64,000 bases of DNA, taken from positions 22,617,298 through 22,681,297 of the forward strand of contig OZ024744.1 in NCBI GenBank assembly GCA_964016885.1, read 5' to 3'. Source of the stretch: Eledone cirrhosa. Taxonomy: Eukaryota; Mollusca; Cephalopoda; Octopoda; Eledonidae. The position numbers and the translations under genes are program-made. The notes beneath the pieces were generated by a model. It ran no database searches. It was not told the DNA's origin and saw only the letters and a list, made by a program, of their open reading frames with translations. Shown in pieces: positions 10,873 to 20,268 of the stretch (positions are counted from its first letter, which is position 1; each line of letters begins with the position of its first letter).

Positions 10873-10876
<4 letters not shown>
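10761..10876. repeat. Foldback element: 42-bp inverted repeat with 32-nt loop
   Basis: The left arm core (10768-10802, starting ATTCAGGACCCCTAC) pairs with the right arm core (10835-10869, ending GTAGGGGTCCTGAAT) at 33 of 35 positions. Allowing two more mismatches, pairing extends to 10761 and 10876. The loop (10803-10834) contains a second small hairpin, ATCCG-AAAG-CGGAT. This could be a small MITE or foldback element, a cruciform-forming site, or a transcribed hairpin. No flanking target duplication is obvious, and the right side runs into (TA)n. Confidence 0.85.

Positions 10877-10910
<34 letters not shown>
10877..10910. repeat. (TA)n microsatellite
   Basis: A TA tract between the foldback element and the CR1-like fragment. 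Confidence 0.9.
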
Positions 10911-10911
<1 letters not shown>

Positions 10912-11115
10912 ACAGCTAGGCGCACAGAAAGTTGATATGGCCCGCAGAATGTGTTCCTGGATTCTCAGACCCTTCCAGTCGAGAGATATCAACACTATTA
11001 TCCTTCTCTTCTCTACCTTTGCCCGACCCCACCTTGAATACTGTTGTCCACTGTGGTCTCCCCACACGAAACAAAGTATCATGAAAGTTGAAGCACCACA
11101 AAGATCAATTACAAA
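10911..11115 (+). pseudogene. CR1-like LINE C-terminus, left part of a split element
   Basis: The plus frame reads LGAQKVDMARRMCSWILR, then RPHLEYCCPLWSPH and VEAPQRSITKKI, the classic thumb and C-terminal words of CR1/Jockey-group LINE reverse transcriptases (RPHLEYC..LWSP...IE.VQR.FT..I). The similarity stops exactly where the 3' end of LINE copy C (antisense) begins, and resumes at 14247. The upstream RT is absent, so the copy is 5'-truncated at or near the (TA)n tract. Confidence 0.85.
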
Positions 11116-14100
11116 AAAGATAAGTTTCTTTTATTTGCCACTAGGGCATCAAAAGTGGGACAAGTACAAAGGGGGGAGTTTACACAAAAAGGCGTCCTCA
11201 ATAAGGAGGAGGCAATAACAAAATATAAAAATAAAATAAGATATAACAAAAAATAAAATTTTTAACAAAATCCTCAATAGAGAGGAGGCGCCTTGGGGGG
11301 TCGCACACCCCCCCGAAAAAAGTGTGCAACCCTTTTCCTCAGGAGCACAGAGAGGGGGTGCTCCCTCGTTCCTTCCTCTTTTCCACCTACAGGCTTATAT
11401 AAAGAGAAGGCCCATTCACACGGGCCATTCTCGCCACTTTCACCCACCTTTCATAAAAACGACTGGGGTGCAGCACCTCTCTCTCCATCCTGATCCTTCT
11501 TCCGAAATGATATCGGAAGAAACGGACCAGTTGTTGGCCAGAGAGAAAGGTGCCTGACCTCAGTCCTTTCAGACGCGTCCACCATACAACCTCTTTCGCC
11601 ATGGCTATTACGCACAGAAACACCGCCTCTGCTTCATCTTTGAAGGGGGGAGGCGGCTTGATCATTACAATAGACTCGGTGGTCAACCGGATCGGTCCCA
11701 CCCTTGACAGCAGTTGTTCGACATAGCCCCACAGATCGGCTACGCCCGAGCAGTGTACCAATGCGTGTGCAACGGTTTCCTCGTCGCACACGCATCTGGG
11801 ACAGATCTTTTTGGCGGGGTCCCTACCCGGGCGCCCGTGTCTGTAGAGCCTTTCTCGAACGGCTAAAGCCCCTCGGTAGCACTGCCAGGCCAGGGACTTC
11901 TGGAAGTTGTCCATAGGTCCCGGGCTGAATGTCCTACCGAACAGGCTGGCCAGTTCGTCCTCCTCCATGTCTAGGGCTTCTCCGAGGGCGTCGTCGCACC
12001 TGCTGCGTACCAGCCCTCTATAGAATGTTGCGGTGGAGTCTCCACTGATAACCAGATCCGCCTGCCAGAGGGCGGTGAGCGCCTGGGCACACTCAGTGTG
12101 CCAGGCGCCCAGTTTTCTCGGTCTTTGCTTGACCCAGGATTGCAGCTCGGTGAGTGAGACGAGTCTGGGAAAGGTTCGTCTCACAAACGAGGCCCACACC
12201 GGTTGTCCGGTGAGGAATACGTAGAGGTGCCGTAGCCTTAATGCGTGTTTACGCATCATTAGCCACGGCATCCCCAGCCCTCCTTTCGAAGGGTGTTGAC
12301 AGCAGATGGATCTCCTCACCATAGGAGCCCGCCTCTTCCAAAGGAATTGGAAGAGCGCGCGCTCCATCTTGGTGAGGGTTTCCCTTGGGCAGGGCACTAC
12401 GGTCAGGCGGTAGTAGATGACGGACGCTATATAAGTGTTCGCCACCTCCGCCCGACCTTTCAGGGATAGTTTGCAACTGGCCCACTTCTGGGTCAGCGCA
12501 AACACCCTGTTCGTAACCTCCGCCCAGTTTTTCTCCACCTGGAGGTCCGGTCCGAACCAGACCCCGAGCAACTTCACCGGGCCCTCCGTCCAGCGTCCGA
12601 CGACGCCATCAGAGGGCATCGGTCTGCCCCTCCACGTGCCGAGTTGCAAACCGATCGACTTGTCCCGGTTCAGCTTAGCCCCTGTGAACTTTTCGTACTC
12701 CTCCAGTAAGGTGCCGACCGCCTCGATTGCGGAGGCCGTCGACACCATTACTGTCACATCATCGGCGTAGGCTGACACTGCTTTCCGCAATCCCGGTTCC
12801 AAAGGGATGCCCTGCAACAACTCCAACTTCCGCAGTAGTGGCTCGAGAGTCAACACATACAGAAGGGAGGAGAGAGGGCACCCTTGTCGGATGGACCGCG
12901 CGATTTTGAACGGCTCCGAGAGGTAGCCGTTCACCTTGACCCTAGAGCAGATGCGGCTGCTGTTCATAGCAGTGATCCAGCCCCTGAAAACGGGCCCGAA
13001 GCCTGCCGCCGCTAGCACCGCATCCAGGTAACCATGGTCGACCCTATCGAACGCCTTAGATTGATCCAAGTTGATCAGAGCCCCACCAAAGCCGGGTTCG
13101 TTCCCAACCCTCTCTATGATGTATCGCATGAGGTGGAGGTTGTCATGGATGGACCTGGACGGGATAGCGCATGTCTGCGCATCTCCCACCAGGTTGCCCA
13201 CGACAAGCGCCAACCTCTTTGCTAGCACCTTGGCCAAAATCTGTAACTCTGTATTTAGCAGAGTTATGGGCCTGAAGTTACTTATTTCGTCCCCCTTGTT
13301 CTCGTCCTTCCTCACTAGCGTGACTACGCCCTTGGTCACAGTACAGGGAATTCTCCCGTTCTGTTGCCAGTTGCAGTAGACCGCCTCGAGGAGATCGGGG
13401 AACAAGTCCGGCATAGCTAGATATAATTCGTAAGGAAGTCCATCGAGACCCGGGGATTTGCTTTTGCCGCATTGGCCCAGCACGTCCTCTATCTCAGCGG
13501 CCGAAATCGGCTCCTCGCAAGACTTCGCCTCCCTGTCCGAGAGGCGCGGCAGGCCGTCGAGGTATGGACCGAAGTCCACGTTTCCAACCGGCTCCCCGCC
13601 CCTCCCGAACAGTCGGGCAAAGTGCCTTTGAAAGGCCTCACACATCTGCTTAGGCTCAAGAATCGCCCGTCCATCCAGGTCTCGCAAAGACCGGATGGTG
13701 GATTTAGTTCCACTGTTGGCCTCTGTCACGCGGGCCCAGCTAACAGCTTTGGCCCCCTCGTTCCCTAGAGCACGTATTTTACTTCGGACAACGCAGCCTT
13801 CGTGCTTCGCGTCGAAAAACTGGCTCAAAGCCGTTCTCGACGCTAGCACTCTGGCCACGTCGCCGCTTCTAATTGCCTCTTCTACTCTATCTATTAGCTC
13901 CCTTTCCTTCCTATTCCTATCCGCAGCTAGCACCTTACTAAATTCAATCGAGACTACTCTAATCTCTCTCTTTAGAGATACCCACCACCTGCTGTTGACG
14001 ATCGCTCCAGTCAACCGTTCCTTAACTAACGTACTAATCCGATTCCTGTAGGCTCTACTTGCCGGCAAGGACAAGTTGAGCTTCCAGTAACCGGGGCCCT

Positions 14101-14246
14101 GTCTATGCGTTCTATCAAGGTTGACCATGCAGGTCACCAACTTGTGGTCTGAATAGCCAACCATGAGCATTTCTGGACAACTTAAAAAGTCCCTGTCCTT
14201 ATTTCTAACTAAAAATTTATCTAGGTACGATCTAATAGTTGGTATG
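11116..14246 (-). mobile_element. Tx1/L1-like LINE copy C, 5'-truncated, inserted in a CR1-like LINE
   Basis: On the minus strand the element starts at about 14246 inside the end of the endonuclease domain (TIRSYLDKFLVRNKDRDF), continues through an open ORF2 to a stop at 11387, then a 270-base 3' UTR and the terminal GTGGCAAATAAAAGAAAC shared with copy B, followed by a short T run. The 3' UTR holds a duplicated motif: the words CCTCAATA..GAGGAGGC occur at about 11189 and 11272. The left and right flanks are two halves of one CR1-like gene, so this is an insertion. I could not fix a target-site duplication: an A-run and the T tail overlap at the left border. The uninterrupted frame indicates a young copy. 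Confidence 0.9.
11387..14170 (-). CDS. LINE ORF2 reverse transcriptase, 5'-truncated but uninterrupted
   Basis: The frame of 927 codons from the first ATG has no stop, and it extends about 25 codons further up into endonuclease sequence, so the ATG is not the native start. SDHKLV at residues 7-12 is the end of the APE-type endonuclease; GPGYWKLN follows at 25-32. RT motifs in order: SPGLDGLPYELY (about 239-250), NFRPITLLN (298-306), motif A INLDQSKAFDRVDH (366-379), motif B IRQGCPLSSLLY (427-438), motif C AYADDVTV with the catalytic Asp pair (467-474). A Cys/His cluster CPRCVCDEETVAHALVHC lies at about 790-807. Word choice (GPGYWKLN, YADD, C-terminal CPRC..ETV.HAL.HC) resembles the Tx1/L1 group. 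A full ORF2 would be roughly 250 residues longer. Without a 5' UTR, it is probably not expressed from its own promoter. Confidence 0.9.
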   Translation of the reverse strand: MLMVGYSDHKLVTCMVNLDRTHRQGPGYWKLNLSLPASRAYRNRISTLVKERLTGAIVNSRWWVSLKREIRVVSIEFSKVLAADRNRKERELIDRVEEAIRSGDVARVLASRTALSQFFDAKHEGCVVRSKIRALGNEGAKAVSWARVTEANSGTKSTIRSLRDLDGRAILEPKQMCEAFQRHFARLFGRGGEPVGNVDFGPYLDGLPRLSDREAKSCEEPISAAEIEDVLGQCGKSKSPGLDGLPYELYLAMPDLFPDLLEAVYCNWQQNGRIPCTVTKGVVTLVRKDENKGDEISNFRPITLLNTELQILAKVLAKRLALVVGNLVGDAQTCAIPSRSIHDNLHLMRYIIERVGNEPGFGGALINLDQSKAFDRVDHGYLDAVLAAAGFGPVFRGWITAMNSSRICSRVKVNGYLSEPFKIARSIRQGCPLSSLLYVLTLEPLLRKLELLQGIPLEPGLRKAVSAYADDVTVMVSTASAIEAVGTLLEEYEKFTGAKLNRDKSIGLQLGTWRGRPMPSDGVVGRWTEGPVKLLGVWFGPDLQVEKNWAEVTNRVFALTQKWASCKLSLKGRAEVANTYIASVIYYRLTVVPCPRETLTKMERALFQFLWKRRAPMVRRSICCQHPSKGGLGMPWLMMRKHALRLRHLYVFLTGQPVWASFVRRTFPRLVSLTELQSWVKQRPRKLGAWHTECAQALTALWQADLVISGDSTATFYRGLVRSRCDDALGEALDMEEDELASLFGRTFSPGPMDNFQKSLAWQCYRGALAVRERLYRHGRPGRDPAKKICPRCVCDEETVAHALVHCSGVADLWGYVEQLLSRVGPIRLTTESIVMIKPPPPFKDEAEAVFLCVIAMAKEVVWWTRLKGLRSGTFLSGQQLVRFFRYHFGRRIRMEREVLHPSRFYERWVKVARMARVNGPSLYISL

Positions 14247-14527
14247 ACAGGCCTTGACTATTGGAGTTGACTAGAAAAGCTCAAACTTTATTCACTCCAA
14301 CGTCACCATAGCGCTACATTATCTGCATCATGTGGAAAATATTCCATCAGCTTTGCCCAAATGTTGTTGGCATCACCTTTAATGTACACCCAAGGCTTGG
14401 GCCCCGTGCTTATCCGCCCACAACAAAATTCGCATCTCATAACAACAATACGGCACAATTAGTACCCTCAATTGGCCCTGCTCTCTTTAACATTACACCA
14501 AAACACATTAAAATAGAAGCAGACCTT
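14247..14527 (+). pseudogene. CR1-like LINE C-terminus, right part of the split element
   Basis: The plus strand resumes with MTGLDYWS*LEKLKLYSLQR, the standard continuation of the QRSITKKI end seen at 11115. After a frameshift near 14290 it reads RYIICIMWKIFHQLCPN, GITFNVHPRLGPRA and IGPALFNITPKHIK. The gap in coding logic between 11115 and 14247 is only a few residues. The element then runs into an ACT-type trinucleotide array. Confidence 0.85.
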
Positions 14528-14745
14528 ACTACTACTACTACTACTACCACAACAACTACTACTATTACCACAACTACTACTACTATTACCACAACTACTA
14601 CTATTGCTACCACTACTACTAACACTACTACTACCACGACTACGACTACTACCACCGCTACCACCACTACTACTACTACTTCTATCACAACTACTACTAG
14701 TGCTACCACTACTACTACTAGCGCCACCACCATCACCACCAAAAC
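14528..14745. repeat. (ACT/ACC)n trinucleotide array
   Basis: About 215 bp of ACT, ACC and ATT triplets, imperfect. It gives long Thr-rich, Val-rich and Ser/Gly-rich frames depending on reading frame and strand, none supported as genes. It lies directly after the CR1-like fragment. Confidence 0.95.
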
Positions 14746-16140
14746 CTTGCAGTCCAAATAGAGGGTTCATGGGTGTTTTAATGATAGTGGCCCCAGGCGT
14801 TAATCCAAGAGCTGAACCATTAACTCACCTTATCCACTGATGTAACAAATATTCTATGTAGATACGATCTGGGTGACTCGGTGAGATTTGTTTACGTCCA
14901 CTATAACACATTTGCTATACCAGTTTATACCTGTCAGGTAGTTACATCACTTTCACTGCTTTTCACCTCCTGTGCCATTCAGTTGCAACACTTACCCAGG
15001 GAGACCGTCCTTTACACAAACTCCAAACCTTTCCTAAACAAATCTATCCCTCCGATGATTTGATCTAGTAAGCACCAGTGATACCGGAGATTTCCGGGAC
15101 GCACGCTCGAGCGCTTCTCCTTAATGCCTAAAAGTTCTAGGAACTATTTGCTAGCCAGTGTGTTTTATACATTTAGAATGTGGTCTCTAAAAGATGATGT
15201 CACAGACCCGGTAAATTATGTAGCTAATTCGAATGAGTTTGCAACAAAATATTGAACACAAATCTGAAATACAACAATATTACAAATTCACTAATTTATA
15301 CAGGATACATAAATTATTACTTAAGCAATTAAGTTGTACAAGTTAAATATTCTCTCCTGATATATAACCCTGAAAGGATAAAGGATAAAGATCCCATAAC
15401 TCCTTGTGGAGTCCTAGAGGCACTGTGTCAAACGGCGTGTCTAAGGCACTTTTAAATCTGGTGGAGCCTAATCCTTTCCAGGTTTGAACACAACCGATTT
15501 TTTTTTCTATAGAGGAAGAATCGACCCCAGCAGTAGACTGGTACGTTTTTTATCGACATCGAAAAGATGAAAGGCAAAGTATATGGTTGCTGTTGTTATT
15601 CTATTCATGTGCTCTGTTCAACTTTGGTTTTCTTAATTCTATCTCAGTTGCTTCCCTGGTTTGTCTACCTGTTGAGTCATTTCTTTATTTAGATATTAGT
15701 TTAATTTCTATTTGTAACCGGTTTAGAAAGTTTAATTTGGTTTAATGAGGGTAATTAGCAGTACGGTACCTGTAAGTTATTAGAAATAATTTGATTTGTT
15801 TAACTGATCTTATTTATGAGAAAAATAATAGTTATGTTCTTGACATAAGAAAACATTACAGCAATACAATGGAAGGAAACATAATAATATCACTGATGAT
15901 GTTACAGGTGTGGGACGAAGAACTCTGAAAATCTATATTTATATCTATATTTTTAACTGTCTGCCAATCCAACGCCCCGGGCTAGTACTTTACTTTATCC
16001 ACCCCAAAAGGATAAAACGCAAAATTAAAACATCCATAATAATATATACTAAACAAAGAGTACCTTACAATACTCTACATACGACCAAATTCGAGAACCT
16101 CAGACAAATATGAAGTACGTCTGCCTATTTATAATTGCCT
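14746..16140. other. Unassigned intergenic sequence
   Basis: No gene, RNA or repeat array recognised. A short segment at 15455-15492 (CTGGTGGAGCCTAATCCTTT) resembles 24608-24645 (TTGGTGGAACCCATCCCTTT), suggesting a dispersed repeat fragment. Small frames such as 14881-15063 and 15910-16113 have no motif. Confidence 0.5.
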
Positions 16141-16144
16141 TCTT

Positions 16145-16490
16145 CTTCTTCTTTGCCCACTTATTTCTGAGAGAGTCATGGGGGAAGAGTCCTCAAACAC
16201 TCCCTCCAGTAGGTCCTGTCAGAAGCAATCGTTTCCAACTGATCCGACTGGTTCCCTAAGTGAGACCAGTCAAGCTCATGGATGTTATCCAACCATCTTG
16301 TTCGGGGTCTATCCTTGGGTCTCCTGCAGGCTGGTTTTGCTCGTAAAATCTGTCCATCGATTCCTTCCTGAGACATTCTAACCACATGCCCATAGTATCG
16401 GAGCTGTGATTTCTCAATTCGGGGAAGTAGCGGCTCTACCTGGGGTGACTCTCTGATCTCCATTTTTGTTCCTAGAATTAATTTCATTTT
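16145..16490 (-). pseudogene. RTE-like LINE C-terminal relic 1
   Basis: The minus frame at 16176-16487 reads LPRIEKSQLRYYGHVVRMSQ, RPKDRPRTRWLDNIHELDW and DRTYWRECLRTLPP. This is the widespread C-terminal tail of RTE-type LINE reverse transcriptases (RIE.SQLRW.GHV.RM...RPRGRPRTRW). Only the tail is present, so the copy is strongly 5'-truncated. A second copy lies at 24700-25340. Whether 16491-16740 belongs to it is unclear; I see nothing there. Confidence 0.8.
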
Positions 16491-16740
16491 ATTGTCTGTT
16501 ATACATAAACATATTATGTCAACTATATTTTACAGAAGTTATACAATGGTGGAAACATCACGATCAAAACTGCAAAGTCATTTTCGCGGACAATGGCCAG
16601 TGACATTGGCGACTATGGTGGAGCTCTTAAATGTAAAAAGTAAAGAACTGGAACAAATACCGTACAAGAATTTCCTTCCATACTCTAAAGATTCTGCTAA
16701 TTGTCTGATTTATTGTATTTTGCCATGACTTTACATTTAC

Positions 16741-16962
16741 GTGGCGGTGGGTTGGCAGTAATCAGGAGGGCGCCCGACAACAGGCTTTGTGACATAGAGT
16801 TATGGCCTTTTATCTTCTGACTTCAAATTCCGCCGAGGTTAACTTTGTCATTAATCCTTACAGGGTCGATAAAATAAAGTACCAGTAATGTACTGCGGTT
16901 GATTTAATCTACTTAACCCTCCGCCCAAATTATTGGTCATGTTCCTAAATCAGAAACCATTA
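16741..16962 (+). mobile_element. tRNA-derived SINE, near full length
   Basis: Starts GTGGCGGTGGGTTGGCAGTA (A-box-like region). A B-box-like CTTCAAATTCCGCC follows at about 16829, then GAGGTTAACTTT and the body word GGGTCGATAAAATAAAGTAC, and a tail TTCCTAAATCAGAAACCATT. This head, body and tail order is typical of the tRNA-derived SINEs of octopus, which I recognise from memory. Its internal Pol III promoter boxes are mutated. Confidence 0.85.
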
Positions 16963-16970
16963 TATATAAG

Positions 16971-17132
16971 CCTCCTCAGTTCAAATCCCGCCGAGGTTAA
17001 CTTTGCCTTTCATCCTTACGGGGTCGATAAAATAAAGTACCAGTAATACACTGGAGTTGATTTAATTGCTCCCAACCCCACCTCAAAGAACAAATCGTTA
17101 ACCTTGTGCCTAAATAAAAAACATTATTTTCC
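16971..17132 (+). mobile_element. Second copy of the same SINE, 5'-truncated
   Basis: Begins near the B box (AGTTCAAATCCCGCCGAGG), continues TTTGCCTTTCATCCTTACGG and GGTCGATAAAATAAAGTACC, and ends GTGCCTAAATAAAAAACATT. It has the same orientation as the copy just upstream and the same 3' tail type, which suggests a tandem or nested insertion. The A-box half is missing. Confidence 0.85.
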
Positions 17133-17344
17133 CATTTACCGGAGTTTTTCATTGGCTTAATAGACCAAACATATATGTTTGTTATATCTTAATCCCTGTA
17201 CAATATTAGATAAACTTTATATCAAAGAATCCACGTGGTTATTTACAGCAAACTAAGAAAGAAAAAAAGTTGTATTTACAAGAACCAAGTGATTATCATT
17301 GTTTCTAAGTGGGATAAGTTTTATGTGCGTTCTTTTAATGGTCT

Positions 17345-17530
17345 ACTCCGTGTGAATGCAGAGTTGAACGGATAAGATGTTCGCTTTGCAATCATGAGGA
17401 CCCGGTTTCGATCCCATTGAATGACATAATACTTATATATCTTTAGGTCGACGTAGCTTCAGGTTGACACAAGCATTTTCACTGAAATTGAGTAGACGGA
17501 AACATTGCTGAAGCCTGTCGGATGGGCTGA
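17345..17530 (+). mobile_element. tRNA-Ala-like SINE
   Basis: A tRNA-like head includes GTTCGCTTTGCAATCATGAG (an anticodon arm with TTTGCAA, Ala-type TGC) and a near-consensus B box GGTTTCGATCC. The body that follows contains GAGTAGACGGAAAC and GAAGCCTGTCGG, a signature of another cephalopod SINE family. The acceptor ends do not pair, so it is not a functional tRNA gene. Confidence 0.8.
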
Positions 17531-18159
17531 GTCTGTAATTCAAAAATTCAGCATTGTTACATACTGTTTCAGGTTCATTCAGCTTCGTTATAGCATTTAA
17601 GATACACGTGTCTGATGATGGATATTTAACCAATTACGTGATAATTCGAGGGTTGAATGTTCAATTGACTACAAAACTAGATGATCATTGTCGAAACTGA
17701 CGGAGGATCCTTCACGCACGTGCGTAAGTTTGTGTGTTTGAGTGTAGGCACTTTGTATTTTTAACTGGCTACATTTTAAGTTGGTATGTATTCATAATAT
17801 TTTAATGGCTATTTCATTCATTTAAAATGGATTCATTCCAACTCACCACAAATTAAAATAAATAATAATAAAGATAAAAATAAAAATAAAGACAAAAAAA
17901 AATATCGTCAATTATTTTTTTATCACCCGTTTGAAAATGTTCTTCTAGTAGAAATGTTTAGCGAATACCGAAGACCGAAGCTCCTACGACCGACCTTAAC
18001 AACAAACCTTATGTCAATGTATCAATCTTACCATTCCTCAAGCACAAACACCCCGCCGATATTTTCTCTTTTATCCCTTCCCCTATTAAAACATTACCCA
18101 TCCTTCTTTCTTCCTTTTCTATCAGGGAGCGTGTGTATGTGTGTGTGGAGAGAGGGAGA
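17531..18159. other. Unassigned A/T-rich sequence
   Basis: An A/T-rich stretch with AATAA/AAATA words at 17860-17905. No gene or RNA motif seen. Confidence 0.5.
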
Positions 18160-18278
18160 GAGAGCAGCAGCAGCAGCAGCAGCAGCAGCACAGCAATAAA
18201 CATTAATCACGGGATATTCCTTTTCTAGCAGAGAGAGAGAGAGAGCAACATATCAATAAACATTAATCACGGGATATT
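18160..18278. repeat. (AGC)n and (AG)n with a 25-bp duplicated segment
   Basis: An AGC run at 18163-18190 and an AG run at about 18229-18245 are each followed by the identical 25-bp segment beginning CAATAAACATTAATCACGGG (18194-18218 and 18254-18278, 60 bp apart). This is a two-copy tandem duplication whose repeat part diverged to AGC in one copy and AG in the other. Confidence 0.85.
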
Positions 18279-19120
18279 GTTTGACACGGACAACAAGCTA
18301 GGCAATTTACTGCAATAATCTGCAACTGAAATTGTCAACAGCACAAGCTGTTAACACCGGCTCGCTGTCAGCACCGCAGTCAACTCAACAAACAGTCACC
18401 ACCAGAACAACCACATACGAGGCGGGGGGAGGGGACATTGCGAATAGATTACTTCTACAAACAATCAAAGCAAACATAAATAAATAATTAAATAAGTAAA
18501 TAAAATAATTATATAAATAAATAAATAAAATATATCATAAAATAAAATAAAATAAAATAAAAGTTTAAGACCGCAATTTGTTAATACCAGAAACAATCGA
18601 GTGTATAAATACCGAACTCTACTAATAATTGGTTTGAAATGTAACTTATTGTAGAAGTTTTACGATAAACATGTAATTTTTAGCATCGTTGTGAAAATAA
18701 ACCAAATTCTTACACCACAGAATTTTAGTTGATCTCTCTACAAGGGCAGAAGATGGAGAATCGTCATGACAAGTTTCTAGATTTATTATATCTCCATCAG
18801 AGAAATATATACATATGAACTATCCACTGGGATATTAGTAGTTTTTAGCTAGCTATTTATAATGAATAAAACTATCAATCGTCTAAACGGTGCATTCTCT
18901 GATAACATGGTTTACTTAATTCAGTACGATGCCTTACACAGTTTGTTTTTTTTTGTTTTTTTTTAGTTTTTGATGGAATATAAGTTACACCTTAGAAATA
19001 TATATTTAATCTTGAAAATATATAATTTATATATAGTAAAGTAGTAACATGATTACATGAAGGCTTTTTTATATCTCCGTGGGCATAAAAACTGAAATCA
19101 ATCTGAGTAGTTTATAGTCT
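18279..19120. other. Unassigned A/T-rich intergenic sequence
   Basis: Contains AAATA/AAAATA simple repeats at 18478-18560. No supported gene. Confidence 0.5.
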
Positions 19121-19121
19121 A

Positions 19122-19410
19122 GTCCGGAGGTTCTCAAACTTTTGGGGCCACCCGCCCCTGCAGCCACGTAATACCCTCAGCGCCCCCACCCCTATTTCTA
19201 GAGAGACCTACCGACATGCAAATTGTAAATAATATATAAAAAGGAAAATCGTTAATTTATATATAATAAATAATATAATATATACTATGTATAAATATTA
19301 TATTTATTATATTATTTTATTATATCTATATATAACATGTATCATTTGATATTTGTTATTATATTATATCATCTCTATCGCCCTCTTAGGCCGCAGCGCC
19401 GCCTGATACT
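19122..19410. mobile_element. Possible hAT-type non-autonomous element, one end visible
   Basis: GTCCGGAGGTTCTCAAACTT at about 19121 is close to the CAGNGGTTCTCAAACT terminus of many hAT-type elements, followed by a C-rich GCGCCCCC stretch as in such copies. The expected inverted end is not clear near 19410, where another CGCCCTC...GCGCCGCC word occurs. The middle is TATA-rich. Confidence 0.4.
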
Positions 19411-19504
19411 TCTCAATATATATATATTTATTAAAATAACAGATTACAGTTTAAGCAAAGAATCGCTGCTTTCATCCTTAACGGGATTTTCTGAAACAAT
19501 GGAT

Positions 19505-20268
19505 ATATATCATAAATCATGTCCTTAGAATTATTAGATAAAATATATACCATTTCCATCGTGAACGGTTGCCACATATATATCTGTGACTTTATGTATA
19601 TGTAAATCTTTATATTTAATAATCTCCCGTTGGGTTGAGATGCAATTGGGCGATATTGTGCTGCGCTTTCTAGCAACCAGCCTACTCGCCGTAAGCAACT
19701 AATCACATTCTTTCTAACTTGACCACTGCCACGTCACGATTCTTAGCCATTTTTAAAATCTATTTCTGGCGCGATCGTTTTGGAAAAGTAACTGTCCTAT
19801 TGAGTTTGTCTCCTGATGAGTTCGATATTCGAGATTTATCCTTAATAGGATATCTCAAAATACGAACGAAACCATGGTAGAGATGTAATTACGGTATGTA
19901 CACGTTTCTTCTAACTTTAAATTTATACCTAATTGTATATGGTTGACGGTATATTTAGTCAATTTCTACATGCTGTTGAAATGTTGGGTAAATACTCTAT
20001 TGTGGTTAACCGCGAAGAGGCCACTTTCGGTTATTTATAAAATATTTCTTCATAGGAGCCTTTATTCTTATAGCCTGGTCTAATTGATTTTTTATATGCT
20101 TAATTATGCTAATTGGGAGAGGAAATTATATATATGTTATCTAATAATTCTAAGGACATGATTTATGATATATTGCTCTGATTATTTAATTTATTAATTC
20201 TTCATTGAGCCACATCGTGAACGGTTGCCACATATATATCTGTGACTTTATGTATATGTAAATCTTTA

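Noticed and set aside
14330..14761. 143-codon Thr-rich protein
   Set aside because: CR1-like relic followed by ACT triplets; not a gene of its own.
15894..15935. Third hammerhead core (CTGATGATG) near 15894
   Set aside because: No matching stem II followed by GAAA at the right place, and no stem I partner.
16492..16728. 78-codon plus-strand frame
   Set aside because: No motif or start context; lies between a LINE relic and a SINE.
17345..17420. Functional tRNA-Ala gene
   Set aside because: B box and anticodon arm are present, but the acceptor stem does not close and a SINE body follows.
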